NCBI GenBank assembly: GCA_000597885.1
Contig: CP004371.1
Location: 5,658,001 to 5,722,000 of the forward strand
DNA length: 64,000 nucleotides
DNA from: Flammeovirgaceae bacterium 311
GTDB taxonomy: Bacteria > Bacteroidota > Bacteroidia > Cytophagales > Cyclobacteriaceae
Reading direction: 5' to 3'
A program made the position numbers and the translations under genes. This document shows positions 1 through 7,554 of this stretch, in pieces (within the stretch, counting starts at the first letter, position 1; each line of letters starts with the position of its first letter). The notes under the pieces are model-generated. The model searched no databases, was not told the DNA's origin, and was given only the letters and a program-made list of their open reading frames with translations.

Positions 1-570
1 CACCCCGGCAAAATTCACCGGATCAGGGATGATGGGTCCATTCCTGCCGATAATCCTTTTAGCGGCCAGGGAAATGCAAAAGCGTCAATCTACTCATACG
101 GGCACCGCAACCCGCAGGGAATGCTTTTTCATCCGAAAAGTGGCCAGCTCTGGGAGCATGAGCACGGCCCACGGGGCGGCGATGAGATCAATGTGATCGA
201 GAAGGGAGTAAATTATGGCTGGCCAGCCATTTCTTATGGCATCAACTACGACGGAAAACCAATCACTGATAAAACAGAAGCAACGGGAATGGAGCAGCCG
301 CTCCAACAGTGGACACCCTCCATTGCACCTTCGGGCATGGCCTTTGTAACAGGTAATAGGTACAAAGGGTGGGAGGGCAGCCTGCTTTCCGGTTCTCTGC
401 GCTTTCAGTACCTGAACCGCAGCACACTAGAGGGCACTGATATCACTGCAGAGGAACAGCTGCTGAAAAACATCGGCAGGGTGCGGGATGTGAAAATGAG
501 TCCGGATGGTTACATCTACCTGGCAGTAGAAAACCCGGCCCGTATTTACCGGATTGTTCCTGTTGAGTAA
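1..570 (+). CDS. PQQ-dependent soluble sugar dehydrogenase, C-terminal part (5' end outside window)
   Basis: The reading frame is open from base 1 and leaves 189 C-terminal residues. It has the signature segments of the GdhB/YliI aldose sugar dehydrogenase beta-propeller: GHRNPQG near residue 38, HGPRGGDEIN near 58, and NYGWP near 73. In this family those segments line the PQQ and calcium sites. The enzymes oxidise aldoses in the periplasm and pass electrons to the respiratory chain. The C-terminus (YLAVENPARIYRIVP) is a typical last blade, so the 3' end is intact. The start and any signal peptide lie upstream of the window. A terminator hairpin follows directly. The family call is firm, the substrate is not known. 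Confidence 0.9.
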   Translation, partial: HPGKIHRIRDDGSIPADNPFSGQGNAKASIYSYGHRNPQGMLFHPKSGQLWEHEHGPRGGDEINVIEKGVNYGWPAISYGINYDGKPITDKTEATGMEQPLQQWTPSIAPSGMAFVTGNRYKGWEGSLLSGSLRFQYLNRSTLEGTDITAEEQLLKNIGRVRDVKMSPDGYIYLAVENPARIYRIVPVE

Positions 571-588
571 TTAATTATAAGAAACAGC

Positions 589-629
589 AAAAGGGTGGTG
601 CATATTTTCAAATATGCACCACCCTTTTT
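589..629 (+). terminator. Strong hairpin terminator after the sugar dehydrogenase gene
   Basis: AAAAGGGTGGTGCATATTT pairs almost perfectly with AAATATGCACCACCCTTTT around a very short loop and ends in a T-run. It begins about 19 bp after the dehydrogenase stop. It is nearly symmetrical with A-rich and T-rich flanks, so it may also terminate the convergent lipoprotein gene at 650-991. Confidence 0.85.
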
Positions 630-649
630 ATATAATGGTAATGTTCTAA

Positions 650-991
650 TTATTTGTTAAGAGGTGCGCCAACAGGCACCGCACAGTCGTGGCCCGGCTC
701 TCCATGAGGAGGGTTGGTGCCTGGTACAACAGTGCCCTGTGCAGGCAGAGGATTCAGGTTTGGCATGGGCAGGTTTGGTGCAGCAGGCGTATTCAGGGGA
801 GCGCCTACTTCAATATCGCAACGGTGCCCGGGCTGTCCGTGCGGTGGGTTTAAGGCTGCTGTATTGGTGGGCGCTGCCATTGTTGATGGAGCAGTGCCGG
901 GGGTGTTGCCTTCCTTGTTGGTGTTTCCATCTGAGCAGCTCATAAAGGAAACAAAAGAAGCTAGCAGGAACAGATTTACCGTAATTTTCAT
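650..991 (-). CDS. Small lipoprotein with two PPHGxPGHxC repeats
   Basis: 113 residues. A hydrophobic leader ends in SFMSC, so Cys19 is the likely lipidated residue and the protein should be envelope-anchored. A low-complexity Thr/Pro/Ala linker follows. Two 20-residue repeats lie at 48-67 and 93-112, each of the form NPPHGxPGHxCxxxVGAPLN, separated by a Pro/Asn/Leu-rich spacer. From memory the PPHGxPGHxC motif recurs in small Bacteroidota proteins of unknown function. The His and Cys residues (His51, His56, Cys58 and His96, His101, Cys103) suggest metal or haem binding, but that is inference. The gene is convergent with the sugar dehydrogenase and shares its terminator. Confidence 0.8.
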   Translation of the reverse strand: MKITVNLFLLASFVSFMSCSDGNTNKEGNTPGTAPSTMAAPTNTAALNPPHGQPGHRCDIEVGAPLNTPAAPNLPMPNLNPLPAQGTVVPGTNPPHGEPGHDCAVPVGAPLNK

Positions 992-1021
992 AATGAATTT
1001 GTTGCTGTATCAGGTTATCTA

Positions 1022-1501
1022 AGGATTTGTGAAGAAAGCTTTGGCTTATTACAAGCCACTGTTCCGGTCAGCCAATCCGTAAAATGATTCTTCAAATATA
1101 ATCATATTGATTGAGGATTGAACACCGCTTTCTGCTGTACCGTTCCTGCTTTATACTTTTTTTTACCAGGATCAGGTTAAGCCGCTGAATTCACGGATCT
1201 TCAGTAGTCTTTCTGCTATTGTATTCACTCAACAGGAAGATACCATCGATTTATCCTACCTCGAAAGTAAGTTAGGCCACAACAGCAGTAAAAGTACCGC
1301 ATCATGTTTTGCTGGGGGTAGTATAAAGCTGAAGCAACAGGTAATCCATGCCATTTCAAACCACAAACCAGTTGGATCTAATTAAAAAATATCATAGGTT
1401 AACTCTTCGATATCCCAGAAAACGCAAGAACCTACAATGGCTAAATGCCACAAAAACGCGATAGTAACAAAAATCCTTATTACACTTGTGTTTAGCCGTT
1501 A
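1022..1501. other. Gene-free stretch to the left of the cassette array; possible attI side
   Basis: I see no credible coding frame here on either strand. Its right edge (TTTAGCCGTTA followed by GTTGTGC at 1502) is where the first cassette begins. The bases before this GTT do not look like the right end of an attC site (no TGCTTTATTC and no AATGGAC spacer). This is therefore either the integron attachment site (attI) or a random junction. No integrase gene lies in the 1.5 kb to the left. Confidence 0.5.
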
Positions 1502-1573
1502 GTTGTGCTTAATAAAAGGGGACTCCAGAAAGAGAAAGGCCTTGCTAAAAATATCTAACTGAAGATCATATTG

Positions 1574-1891
1574 ATGGAGACTGTAATCATGTTGGCTGGA
1601 TACCTCATTGTAACAATAATGCTGTTATCAATGATTATCCTGGTGATAAGTCAGCAAAAAGAATCCATTATACATGAAAAAGGAATATATCCTGACGATG
1701 TCAACATCTACTTCAGAGCATCGGGTTTGAAAATAAAAGAACTTAAAAGAGTGCAGGATAAGGTGGACGACCCGGAAATTAAAATGAAGGTTGGGCGGGT
1801 AATCTATCTTAGAAAATTAGGATTTAGATTATTGATCGCTGTTCCAGTACTATGGACGATCTTAATGGTGATCAAAGGTCAGATTGAATAA
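1574..1891 (+). CDS. Small two-helix membrane protein (cassette A)
   Basis: 105 residues. I take the ATG at 1574. A TTG one codon earlier would add a single residue. A strongly hydrophobic segment spans residues 1-25 (AGYLIVTIMLLSMIILVI) and a second spans about 84-101 (LLIAVPVLWTILMVI). A charged central region of about 55 residues, rich in Lys, Glu and Asp, separates them and is probably cytoplasmic. I do not recognise the family. The cassette begins 72 bp upstream at GTTGTGC, and the attC starts 16 bp after the stop, typical compact cassette packing. An identical copy lies at 5875-6192. Confidence 0.65.
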   Translation: METVIMLAGYLIVTIMLLSMIILVISQQKESIIHEKGIYPDDVNIYFRASGLKIKELKRVQDKVDDPEIKMKVGRVIYLRKLGFRLLIAVPVLWTILMVIKGQIE

Positions 1892-1907
1892 AAAATAAAA
1901 ATATACT

Positions 1908-2037
1908 AAGCACAACAACAGAATAAAGCAAATGCCCCAAGAGCGTTCAGCCATTGACAATGTAGGTAGCAAATTTTGCGTACTTTCATCAAACGGCAGT
2001 GAAGGGCATCTGCTATATTCAATGGACGTTACAGGCA
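1908..2037. repeat. attC site A
   Basis: Left outer arm TAAGCACAAC is the reverse complement of the start of its own cassette (GTTGTGCTTA at 1502). Spacer AACA, inner arm GAATAAAGCA. The right inner arm TGCTATATTC carries one change from TGCTTTATTC. Spacer AATGGAC, then GTTACAGGCA, which is the start of the next cassette. Confidence 0.9.
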
Positions 2038-2043
2038 AATAAA

Positions 2044-2673
2044 ATGGGCATCCAGCTAGAAATAAGGATAGTAGGAGAAGATGATAGTGATGCTCCAAGT
2101 TTCACAAGAGATTTTCATTCCGAAATAGCATGTGGCCATCTCTGGCAAAAGCGAGAGCCATTTTTATCCGACTTGGAAGTAAGTATATTATATCCATAGT
2201 GGGATGAAGATGGAGAGGATGATAAGCTTACTCCTGTTGACCCAATCTTATTAAAAAATGTCTTACTCAAGGTTTCAGATTACCTGCTGAACAATCAGGA
2301 ATCTCTACCTCTTGTACATTCACTCAGTGACGATAAATCCGAACTCGATGATAAGGATACATTCGGACTTGGTAGTTTTGGCTCACTGACAATAAAAAAT
2401 AGTAAATGCTGGGTACAAGGTGACACTTACGACTATGATGAATTCAGCGATAAAGGATTGAGGTATAAATTCAATATCAAGAACTATCCGAACGAACCGG
2501 ATAATATTGACCTTTGGCTCGATGTTAAAGATAAAATAGAAATTGACGGGAAGTTGTACTTCATGCGGACAATCACTAAATACCAGCAGTTTGAATCAAC
2601 AATTCAGGATGTGATTGCATATTGTAACATAGCAATTGCTCTTAATAAAAAAGTGCTCTGGATAAATGGATAA
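2044..2673 (+). pseudogene. Unknown 209-codon gene (cassette B) split by an in-frame TAG
   Basis: From the ATG at 2044 the frame runs 51 codons to a TAG at 2197-2199, and the same frame then stays open to 2673. Both halves have similar acidic composition (…LSDLEVSILYP, stop, WDEDGEDD…), and the second half has no good start of its own (TTG at 2458 only). This is best read as one 209-codon gene with a nonsense mutation. The alternative is amber read-through. The second copy at 6345-6974 carries the identical TAG, so the change predates the block duplication. No family recognised. The gene begins 16 bp after the crossover GTT at 2028. Confidence 0.7.
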
Positions 2674-2681
2674 AAATAATC

Positions 2682-2812
2682 TGCCTATAACAACAGAATA
2701 AAGCAAATGCCCCAAGAGCTTTCAGCTATTGACAATGCAGGAAGCAAATTTTGCGTACTTTCAGCAAACAGCAGTGCAGGGCATCTGCTTTATTCAATGG
2801 ACGTTGGCATTC
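2682..2812. repeat. attC site B
   Basis: Left arm TGCCTATAAC against cassette start GTTACAGGCA. This is the only one of the twelve intact cassettes whose 10-bp arms do not pair fully (TAT against ACA). Inner arms GAATAAAGCA and TGCTTTATTC are perfect. The right arm GTTGGCATTC starts the next cassette. Confidence 0.9.
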
Positions 2813-2828
2813 ATTAAAACCCATTCTC

Positions 2829-3251
2829 ATGTTTTCTGCAGAATATATCAGTCTCTTTGAATCTGAATCAGAAAAGGTACTGGGCCGTAGAAAGGTAAGT
2901 CCGTCCCAGGCAATTGAAGATTGGAATGACTTGATTGAGAAAATAGAATATGGCTATGATATGTCCGCCTATGAGTTTGATTATGACCTCGACTGCTCAA
3001 GGACATATATTCAACATTTAATAGATTCAAAGACATTAAGAAAGTATCCTGAACATGCTAACTTCATTAAGTTGATCGATGATCTGGATAACATTTATAA
3101 AGAATATTCTATAGAGAATCCACGTTGGCGTCTTACTGGGCATTGGTGGACAAGAAGACTGCTAAAAAAAGGGACTGCAGACTACTTGCATGCTGTAAAA
3201 AAATACTATCCATTAGTAGGAATAGAGCCTGAAGAAATAAAAATAAGATAA
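2829..3251 (+). CDS. Hypothetical cytosolic protein (cassette C)
   Basis: 140 residues from the ATG at 2829. The frame is open further upstream into attC site B, but those residues would be site-encoded, so this first ATG inside the cassette is preferred. No signal peptide or membrane segment. The protein is acidic in its first half with many aromatic residues (EDWNDLIEKIEYGYD, YEFDYDLD) and basic towards the C-terminus (RWRLTGHWWTRRLLKKG). I do not recognise a family. A leader ATTAAAACCCATT precedes the ATG and recurs in cassette H (before 7700). An identical copy lies at 7130-7552. Confidence 0.6.
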   Translation: MFSAEYISLFESESEKVLGRRKVSPSQAIEDWNDLIEKIEYGYDMSAYEFDYDLDCSRTYIQHLIDSKTLRKYPEHANFIKLIDDLDNIYKEYSIENPRWRLTGHWWTRRLLKKGTADYLHAVKKYYPLVGIEPEEIKIR

Positions 3252-3253
3252 AC

Positions 3254-3385
3254 GAATGCCAACAACAGAATAAAGCAAGCTCCCCCACAGCACTCAGCCA
3301 TTGCTAATGCTACTGGCAACCTTTGCGTCCGTTCAGCAAAGGCCGGTGAATGGTCGCCTGCTTTATTCAATGGACGTTGGGCATA
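3254..3385. repeat. attC site C
   Basis: Left arm GAATGCCAAC is the exact complement of cassette start GTTGGCATTC at 2803. Inner arms GAATAAAGCA and TGCTTTATTC are perfect. The right arm GTTGGGCATA starts cassette D. This is the right breakpoint of duplication copy 1. Confidence 0.92.
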
Positions 3386-3805
3386 AGTGAATATCATTTG
3401 GTGCAGCTAACAGCAGTATGTTCTTCAATGGTAGCTGCATCTGTCGGCGAACTTCCATTCAAGCGATAACTGGACGGAATCAGCAAAGCGTAAGTTGACC
3501 TTTGAAAAATAAAGCAAGACCTTGGCTGGACAAGCAAAGCGTAACTGGACGGAAAGTAGAGCCGGAAAAGCTGGACGTTCAAATAATTGATAGCTGAATA
3601 AAGGTCTTGAAGGGGCCTGATTGGCGGTAGGATTTGGCCAGAGCTTTATAGAAGCCCACCCTCATCGACCCTAGATTTATCCAGGCCAGCTGGAGCACGG
3701 ATTTGGCCGCCTGCTTCGAGCAACAAAATATAAAAAGCATAGCGCAGGTGGACGGATAATAATAAAAAAGCTGGACGCAGGTAGACGCTGAAAAATAAAA
3801 TAACC
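3376..3805 (+). other. ORF-less cassette D
   Basis: The cassette runs from GTTGGGCATA to its attC (TATGCCCAAC at 3806) and carries no plausible gene. The open frames present are on the minus strand, full of cysteine and tyrosine runs, and do not match between the related cassettes D, G and I. Short modules of the type AGCGTAAnTGGAC repeat within it. The part from about 3505 on is homologous to cassettes G and I (see the element entry). Confidence 0.6.
3505..3790 (+). repeat. Conserved non-coding cassette element, copy in cassette D (candidate structured RNA)
   Basis: Aligns over about 120 bp with 8565-8690 and continues less well to GCATAGCGCAGG near 3753. CAAGACCTT at 3515-3523 is complementary to AAGGTCTTG at 3601-3609 and encloses about 80 bases. 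Cassette I keeps the same pair at nearly the same spacing. Shared blocks include CCTTGGCTGGA, GTAACTGGAC, AGCCGG and TCTTGAAG. Sequence is conserved without a conserved reading frame, so I call it a non-coding element. An RNA function is inference. Confidence 0.5.
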
Positions 3806-3937
3806 TATGCCCAACAACAGAATAAAGCAACCGCCCCGCTATCTTTCAGTCATTGACAGTGCAGGCAGCAAGCTTTGCGTGGGCACAGCCAAGGTCAGTG
3901 AATGGTCGCCTGCTTTATTCAATGGACGTTGGTGACA
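3806..3937. repeat. attC site D
   Basis: Left arm TATGCCCAAC is the exact complement of cassette start GTTGGGCATA. Inner arms GAATAAAGCA and TGCTTTATTC are perfect. The right arm GTTGGTGACA starts cassette E. Confidence 0.92.
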
Positions 3938-3982
3938 AACCAAAAAAGGGCTATATTAGTATAGATACGAAAGCATTAAATT

Positions 3983-4162
3983 ATGACCAAAGATAAAGTT
4001 TTAGAGGCTGTAAGGGAGATGCCCCAGGAGTTTGATCTTGAGGAACTGATCGAGAGGCTGATATTCATTGATAAGGTTCAGAAAGGTATGAACCAGCTAG
4101 ACGAGGGTAAAACAGTATCCCATGACCAAGCCAAGAATATCATAAAGTCATGGCAAAAATAA
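3983..4162 (+). CDS. Antitoxin of a RelBE/ParE-type module (cassette E)
   Basis: 59 residues from the ATG at 3983, highly acidic in the middle (EFDLEELIERLIFIDKVQ) and ending SHDQAKNIIKSWQK. Small acidic proteins of this layout directly upstream of RelE/ParE toxins are typical antitoxins. They neutralise the toxin and usually autoregulate the pair. The stop codon lies 13 bp inside the toxin gene, so the two are probably translationally coupled. Called by position and composition. I see no clear DNA-binding fold. Integron cassettes often carry such modules, which are thought to stabilise arrays. Confidence 0.7.
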   Translation: MTKDKVLEAVREMPQEFDLEELIERLIFIDKVQKGMNQLDEGKTVSHDQAKNIIKSWQK

Positions 4163-4440
4163 AATGGACGAATATTGCGCTTGATGATCTACGGGCAGTG
4201 TATGACTTTGTGGCGCAAGATTCACCGAAATATGCCGATCGACTGATGGACAAGATTGTTGAACGAGTAGATGCTCTAGAAGAGCACCCTCAGATCGGGA
4301 GAAAGGTGCCGGAATTTGACAATGAAAATATAAGAGAACTCATCGAGGGTAACTACAGAATCATATATAGAATAGAACCTGATGAAAATATAGGTATATC
4401 TCGTATTCACCATTCAGCAAGAATACTACGGGGACTTTAA
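4150..4440 (+). CDS. RelE/ParE-family toxin (cassette E)
   Basis: 96 residues, the usual size for the family. Recognisable family features are the N-terminal IKWTNIALDDLRAVYDFVA, the central DALEEHPQIGRKVPE, and the C-terminal block REL…GNYRIIYRIE followed by IHHSARIL. Members either cleave mRNA at the ribosome (RelE) or poison gyrase (ParE). This one looks nearer to the ParE side, but activity cannot be assigned by eye. It overlaps the antitoxin gene by 13 bp. The attC site begins 11 bp after the stop. Confidence 0.88.
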   Translation: MAKIKWTNIALDDLRAVYDFVAQDSPKYADRLMDKIVERVDALEEHPQIGRKVPEFDNENIRELIEGNYRIIYRIEPDENIGISRIHHSARILRGL

Positions 4441-4451
4441 ATATAAAAGTC

Positions 4452-4581
4452 TGTCACCAACAACAGAATAATGCAAGCTCCCCCAGCTCGTTCAGCCATT
4501 ATTGTGCAGGCCGATAGCTTTTCGTACTTTCAATTAGCGGCAGTGAAGGTCGCCTGCTTTATTCAACGGACGTTAGGCATT
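4452..4581. repeat. attC site E
   Basis: Left arm TGTCACCAAC is the exact complement of GTTGGTGACA at 3928. The left inner arm GAATAATGCA carries one change. Right inner arm TGCTTTATTC, spacer AACGGAC, then GTTAGGCATT starting cassette F. Confidence 0.9.
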
Positions 4582-4607
4582 ATTGAAAAAACCGTTTAGC
4601 CATTAAG

Positions 4608-5081
4608 ATGAAGTCGAGAATCACCCATACATCATATGTCATTGAGTTCTTAGATGTAGGATTTAGCTCCGAGAATATAAGTCAGATAATTGAATATGAA
4701 GTCGACAATCTCTTGGAACTGCACTCATATATTAATCGGACTGATTGGGAGCTATACTTTAGAGCGACCTACACTAACGCTAGGCAGCTTCTGATTTCAA
4801 AAAATAAATTTGGAGCTAATAGAAGTGTAAAAGTCAAAGAGGTGACAGTTCCAATCCCGATTCCTTTGCTAGAGGAATCGGAATGGGGAGTAACTAAAGA
4901 ACAGCACACATTTGACAAAAATCATTACGATAAAATCTCTCAAAACTTTTGGTCAATAGATGTAGAATTTAAAGACTTCACCGATAGGACTGGCTATATA
5001 CTTGATTGTATGCGAAAGGCTGTAAAGCTTAGTCTTGCAACTGGATTGACGGTGGACGGTGTGACAGTTAAGATTAAATAA
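4608..5081 (+). CDS. Hypothetical protein (cassette F), possibly an immunity-type protein
   Basis: 157 residues, soluble, no signal peptide. Start ATG at 4608, 36 bp after the cassette boundary. Visible features are DWELYFRATY near 45, a Pro-rich turn VPIPIPLLEESEWGV near 85, and a C-terminal segment YILDCMRKAVKLSLATGL ending DGVTVKIK. The overall look (acidic, single domain, EW and DCMRKA blocks) reminds me of small immunity proteins of polymorphic toxin systems. That is a weak impression and no toxin gene is adjacent. Function unassigned. Confidence 0.6.
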   Translation: MKSRITHTSYVIEFLDVGFSSENISQIIEYEVDNLLELHSYINRTDWELYFRATYTNARQLLISKNKFGANRSVKVKEVTVPIPIPLLEESEWGVTKEQHTFDKNHYDKISQNFWSIDVEFKDFTDRTGYILDCMRKAVKLSLATGLTVDGVTVKIK

Positions 5082-5115
5082 CTCCATTAAATTGGCTGAA
5101 TAATTGAAAATAAAC

Positions 5116-5246
5116 AATGCCTAACAACAGAATAATGCAAGCTCCCACAGTTCTTTCAGCCATTGACAATGCTATTGTCTACCTTTGCGAACGTTCAGCA
5201 AAGGCCAGTGAAGGTCGCCTGCTTTATTCAATGGACGTTAGGTGCT
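5116..5246. repeat. attC site F
   Basis: Left arm AATGCCTAAC is the exact complement of GTTAGGCATT at 4572. Inner arms GAATAATGCA (one change) and TGCTTTATTC. The right arm GTTAGGTGCT starts cassette G. The core boxes GCCTAAC and GTTAGGT fit the classical RYYYAAC/GTTRRRY consensus. Confidence 0.92.
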
Positions 5247-5690
5247 ATAGAATATCCGTGGCTTCGGTCAAACTCTAGTAGCAGGTTTTCACCGGCAGTT
5301 CTTCTCAAATAGGACACTTACTAAAGCGGTAGCAGGACGGTAAACTGAATGATGTAAGCGAGACGCAAAATAAGGTAAGCCCTTGCCGGTAAGATTGACA
5401 ATAAAGGAGAAGCTTTAGCAGCGGCAGTTAAATTGGTCCTTAAAGCATTGACGGCTCGTTAAAGTCTTGATGAATTAATGCCGGTAGGCAAACGGGTGCG
5501 AAGCAGTTAGCGTACCAGCATCATCAAAACGAAACAATAAAGCGTAGCGCAGGAAGACCTTGAATAATGAGGTGTGTCGCAGGATGACGTTCAAATAATA
5601 AAAGCACTTACCTCCAGCTGCAGCTCAGTTCAACAAGCAGGAAGCAGCAGTTGGTGTAGAATGAAATAAAAATAAAATACAGCACCTAAC
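5237..5690 (+). other. ORF-less cassette G
   Basis: Runs from GTTAGGTGCT to its attC (AGCACCTAAC at 5691). No reading frame of credible length on either strand. The middle is homologous to cassettes D and I. The first 130 bp and the last 110 bp show no match to them. Confidence 0.6.
5366..5580 (+). repeat. Conserved non-coding cassette element, copy in cassette G
   Basis: Shares with cassette I, in order: ATAAGGTAAGnCCTTG, TGACGGCTC, AAnGTCTTGA, ATGCCGG, ACGGGTGCG, GCATCATC, AATAAA and GCGCAGGnnGACCTT. The first stem pairs less well here (AAGCCCTT against AAGTCTT) than in cassettes D and I. It is the most diverged of the three copies in its left part but clearly matches cassette I in its right part. 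Confidence 0.5.
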
Positions 5691-5812
5691 AACAGAATAA
5701 AACAAGCTCCCCCGACTCATTAAGCCATTGTTTGTACAGAAGGTTAGCTTTTCGTACTTTAAGCAGAGGCCGGTGAAGGTCGCCTGCTTTATTCAACGGA
5801 ACGTTGTGCTTA
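5691..5812. repeat. attC site G
   Basis: Left arm AGCACCTAAC is the exact complement of GTTAGGTGCT at 5237. Left inner arm GAATAAAACA (one change) and right inner arm TGCTTTATTC. The right spacer AACGGAAC has one base more than usual. The right arm GTTGTGCTTA starts duplication copy 2. Confidence 0.9.
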
Positions 5813-5874
5813 ATAAAAGGGGACTCCAGAAAGAGAAAGGCCTTGCTAAAAATATCTAACTGAAGATCATATTG

Positions 5875-6192
5875 ATGGAGACTGTAATCATGTTGGCTGG
5901 ATACCTCATTGTAACAATAATGCTGTTATCAATGATTATCCTGGTGATAAGTCAGCAAAAAGAATCCATTATACATGAAAAAGGAATATATCCTGACGAT
6001 GTCAACATCTACTTCAGAGCATCGGGTTTGAAAATAAAAGAACTTAAAAGAGTGCAGGATAAGGTGGACGACCCGGAAATTAAAATGAAGGTTGGGCGGG
6101 TAATCTATCTTAGAAAATTAGGATTTAGATTATTGATCGCTGTTCCAGTACTATGGACGATCTTAATGGTGATCAAAGGTCAGATTGAATAA
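5875..6192 (+). CDS. Small two-helix membrane protein (cassette A, second copy)
   Basis: Identical in translation to the protein at 1574-1891: 105 residues with hydrophobic segments at about 1-25 and 84-101 around a charged middle. ATG at 5875. The only difference in context is what lies upstream. Here it is preceded by attC site G, whereas copy 1 is preceded by non-cassette DNA. Confidence 0.65.
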   Translation: METVIMLAGYLIVTIMLLSMIILVISQQKESIIHEKGIYPDDVNIYFRASGLKIKELKRVQDKVDDPEIKMKVGRVIYLRKLGFRLLIAVPVLWTILMVIKGQIE

Positions 6193-6208
6193 AAAATAAA
6201 AATATACT

Positions 6209-6338
6209 AAGCACAACAACAGAATAAAGCAAATGCCCCAAGAGCGTTCAGCCATTGACAATGTAGGTAGCAAATTTTGCGTACTTTCATCAAACGGCAG
6301 TGAAGGGCATCTGCTATATTCAATGGACGTTACAGGCA
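6209..6338. repeat. attC site A, second copy
   Basis: Identical to 1908-2037, including the altered right inner arm TGCTATATTC. Confidence 0.9.
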
Positions 6339-6344
6339 AATAAA

Positions 6345-6974
6345 ATGGGCATCCAGCTAGAAATAAGGATAGTAGGAGAAGATGATAGTGATGCTCCAAG
6401 TTTCACAAGAGATTTTCATTCCGAAATAGCATGTGGCCATCTCTGGCAAAAGCGAGAGCCATTTTTATCCGACTTGGAAGTAAGTATATTATATCCATAG
6501 TGGGATGAAGATGGAGAGGATGATAAGCTTACTCCTGTTGACCCAATCTTATTAAAAAATGTCTTACTCAAGGTTTCAGATTACCTGCTGAACAATCAGG
6601 AATCTCTACCTCTTGTACATTCACTCAGTGACGATAAATCCGAACTCGATGATAAGGATACATTCGGACTTGGTAGTTTTGGCTCACTGACAATAAAAAA
6701 TAGTAAATGCTGGGTACAAGGTGACACTTACGACTATGATGAATTCAGCGATAAAGGATTGAGGTATAAATTCAATATCAAGAACTATCCGAACGAACCG
6801 GATAATATTGACCTTTGGCTCGATGTTAAAGATAAAATAGAAATTGACGGGAAGTTGTACTTCATGCGGACAATCACTAAATACCAGCAGTTTGAATCAA
6901 CAATTCAGGATGTGATTGCATATTGTAACATAGCAATTGCTCTTAATAAAAAAGTGCTCTGGATAAATGGATAA
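6345..6974 (+). pseudogene. Unknown 209-codon gene (cassette B, second copy) split by the same TAG
   Basis: Same sequence as 2044-2673. The in-frame TAG is at 6498-6500, and the frame stays open before and after it. Presence of the same stop in both copies argues against a chance sequencing error in one of them. Confidence 0.7.
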
Positions 6975-6982
6975 AAATAATC

Positions 6983-7113
6983 TGCCTATAACAACAGAAT
7001 AAAGCAAATGCCCCAAGAGCTTTCAGCTATTGACAATGCAGGAAGCAAATTTTGCGTACTTTCAGCAAACAGCAGTGCAGGGCATCTGCTTTATTCAATG
7101 GACGTTGGCATTC
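6983..7113. repeat. attC site B, second copy
   Basis: Identical to 2682-2812, including the imperfect outer arm (TGCCTATAAC). Confidence 0.9.
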
Positions 7114-7129
7114 ATTAAAACCCATTCTC

Positions 7130-7552
7130 ATGTTTTCTGCAGAATATATCAGTCTCTTTGAATCTGAATCAGAAAAGGTACTGGGCCGTAGAAAGGTAAG
7201 TCCGTCCCAGGCAATTGAAGATTGGAATGACTTGATTGAGAAAATAGAATATGGCTATGATATGTCCGCCTATGAGTTTGATTATGACCTCGACTGCTCA
7301 AGGACATATATTCAACATTTAATAGATTCAAAGACATTAAGAAAGTATCCTGAACATGCTAACTTCATTAAGTTGATCGATGATCTGGATAACATTTATA
7401 AAGAATATTCTATAGAGAATCCACGTTGGCGTCTTACTGGGCATTGGTGGACAAGAAGACTGCTAAAAAAAGGGACTGCAGACTACTTGCATGCTGTAAA
7501 AAAATACTATCCATTAGTAGGAATAGAGCCTGAAGAAATAAAAATAAGATAA
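7130..7552 (+). CDS. Hypothetical cytosolic protein (cassette C, second copy)
   Basis: Identical in translation to 2829-3251 (140 residues, unknown family, acidic first half, Trp/Arg/Lys-rich end). ATG at 7130. Confidence 0.6.
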   Translation: MFSAEYISLFESESEKVLGRRKVSPSQAIEDWNDLIEKIEYGYDMSAYEFDYDLDCSRTYIQHLIDSKTLRKYPEHANFIKLIDDLDNIYKEYSIENPRWRLTGHWWTRRLLKKGTADYLHAVKKYYPLVGIEPEEIKIR

Positions 7553-7554
7553 AC

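Larger units (their letters stand above)
1502..3379 (+). repeat. Three-cassette block, copy 1 of a 1878-bp duplication
   Basis: Bases 1502-3379 recur at 5803-7680 (offset 4301), with no difference in the stretches I compared or in any translated frame. The block starts at the G of GTTGTGC and ends at the GTTG of the third attC. Beyond that point copy 1 continues with GGCATAAG and copy 2 with CTAGTAATT. Both breakpoints thus fall at the attC crossover base, as expected for integrase-mediated excision and re-insertion of a three-cassette circle. Copy 1 is the leftmost unit of the array. Confidence 0.9.

Noticed and set aside
3394-3830. Minus-strand reading frames in cassette D
   Set aside because: Short frames with Cys/Tyr/Phe-rich composition and no conservation with the homologous DNA in cassettes G and I.
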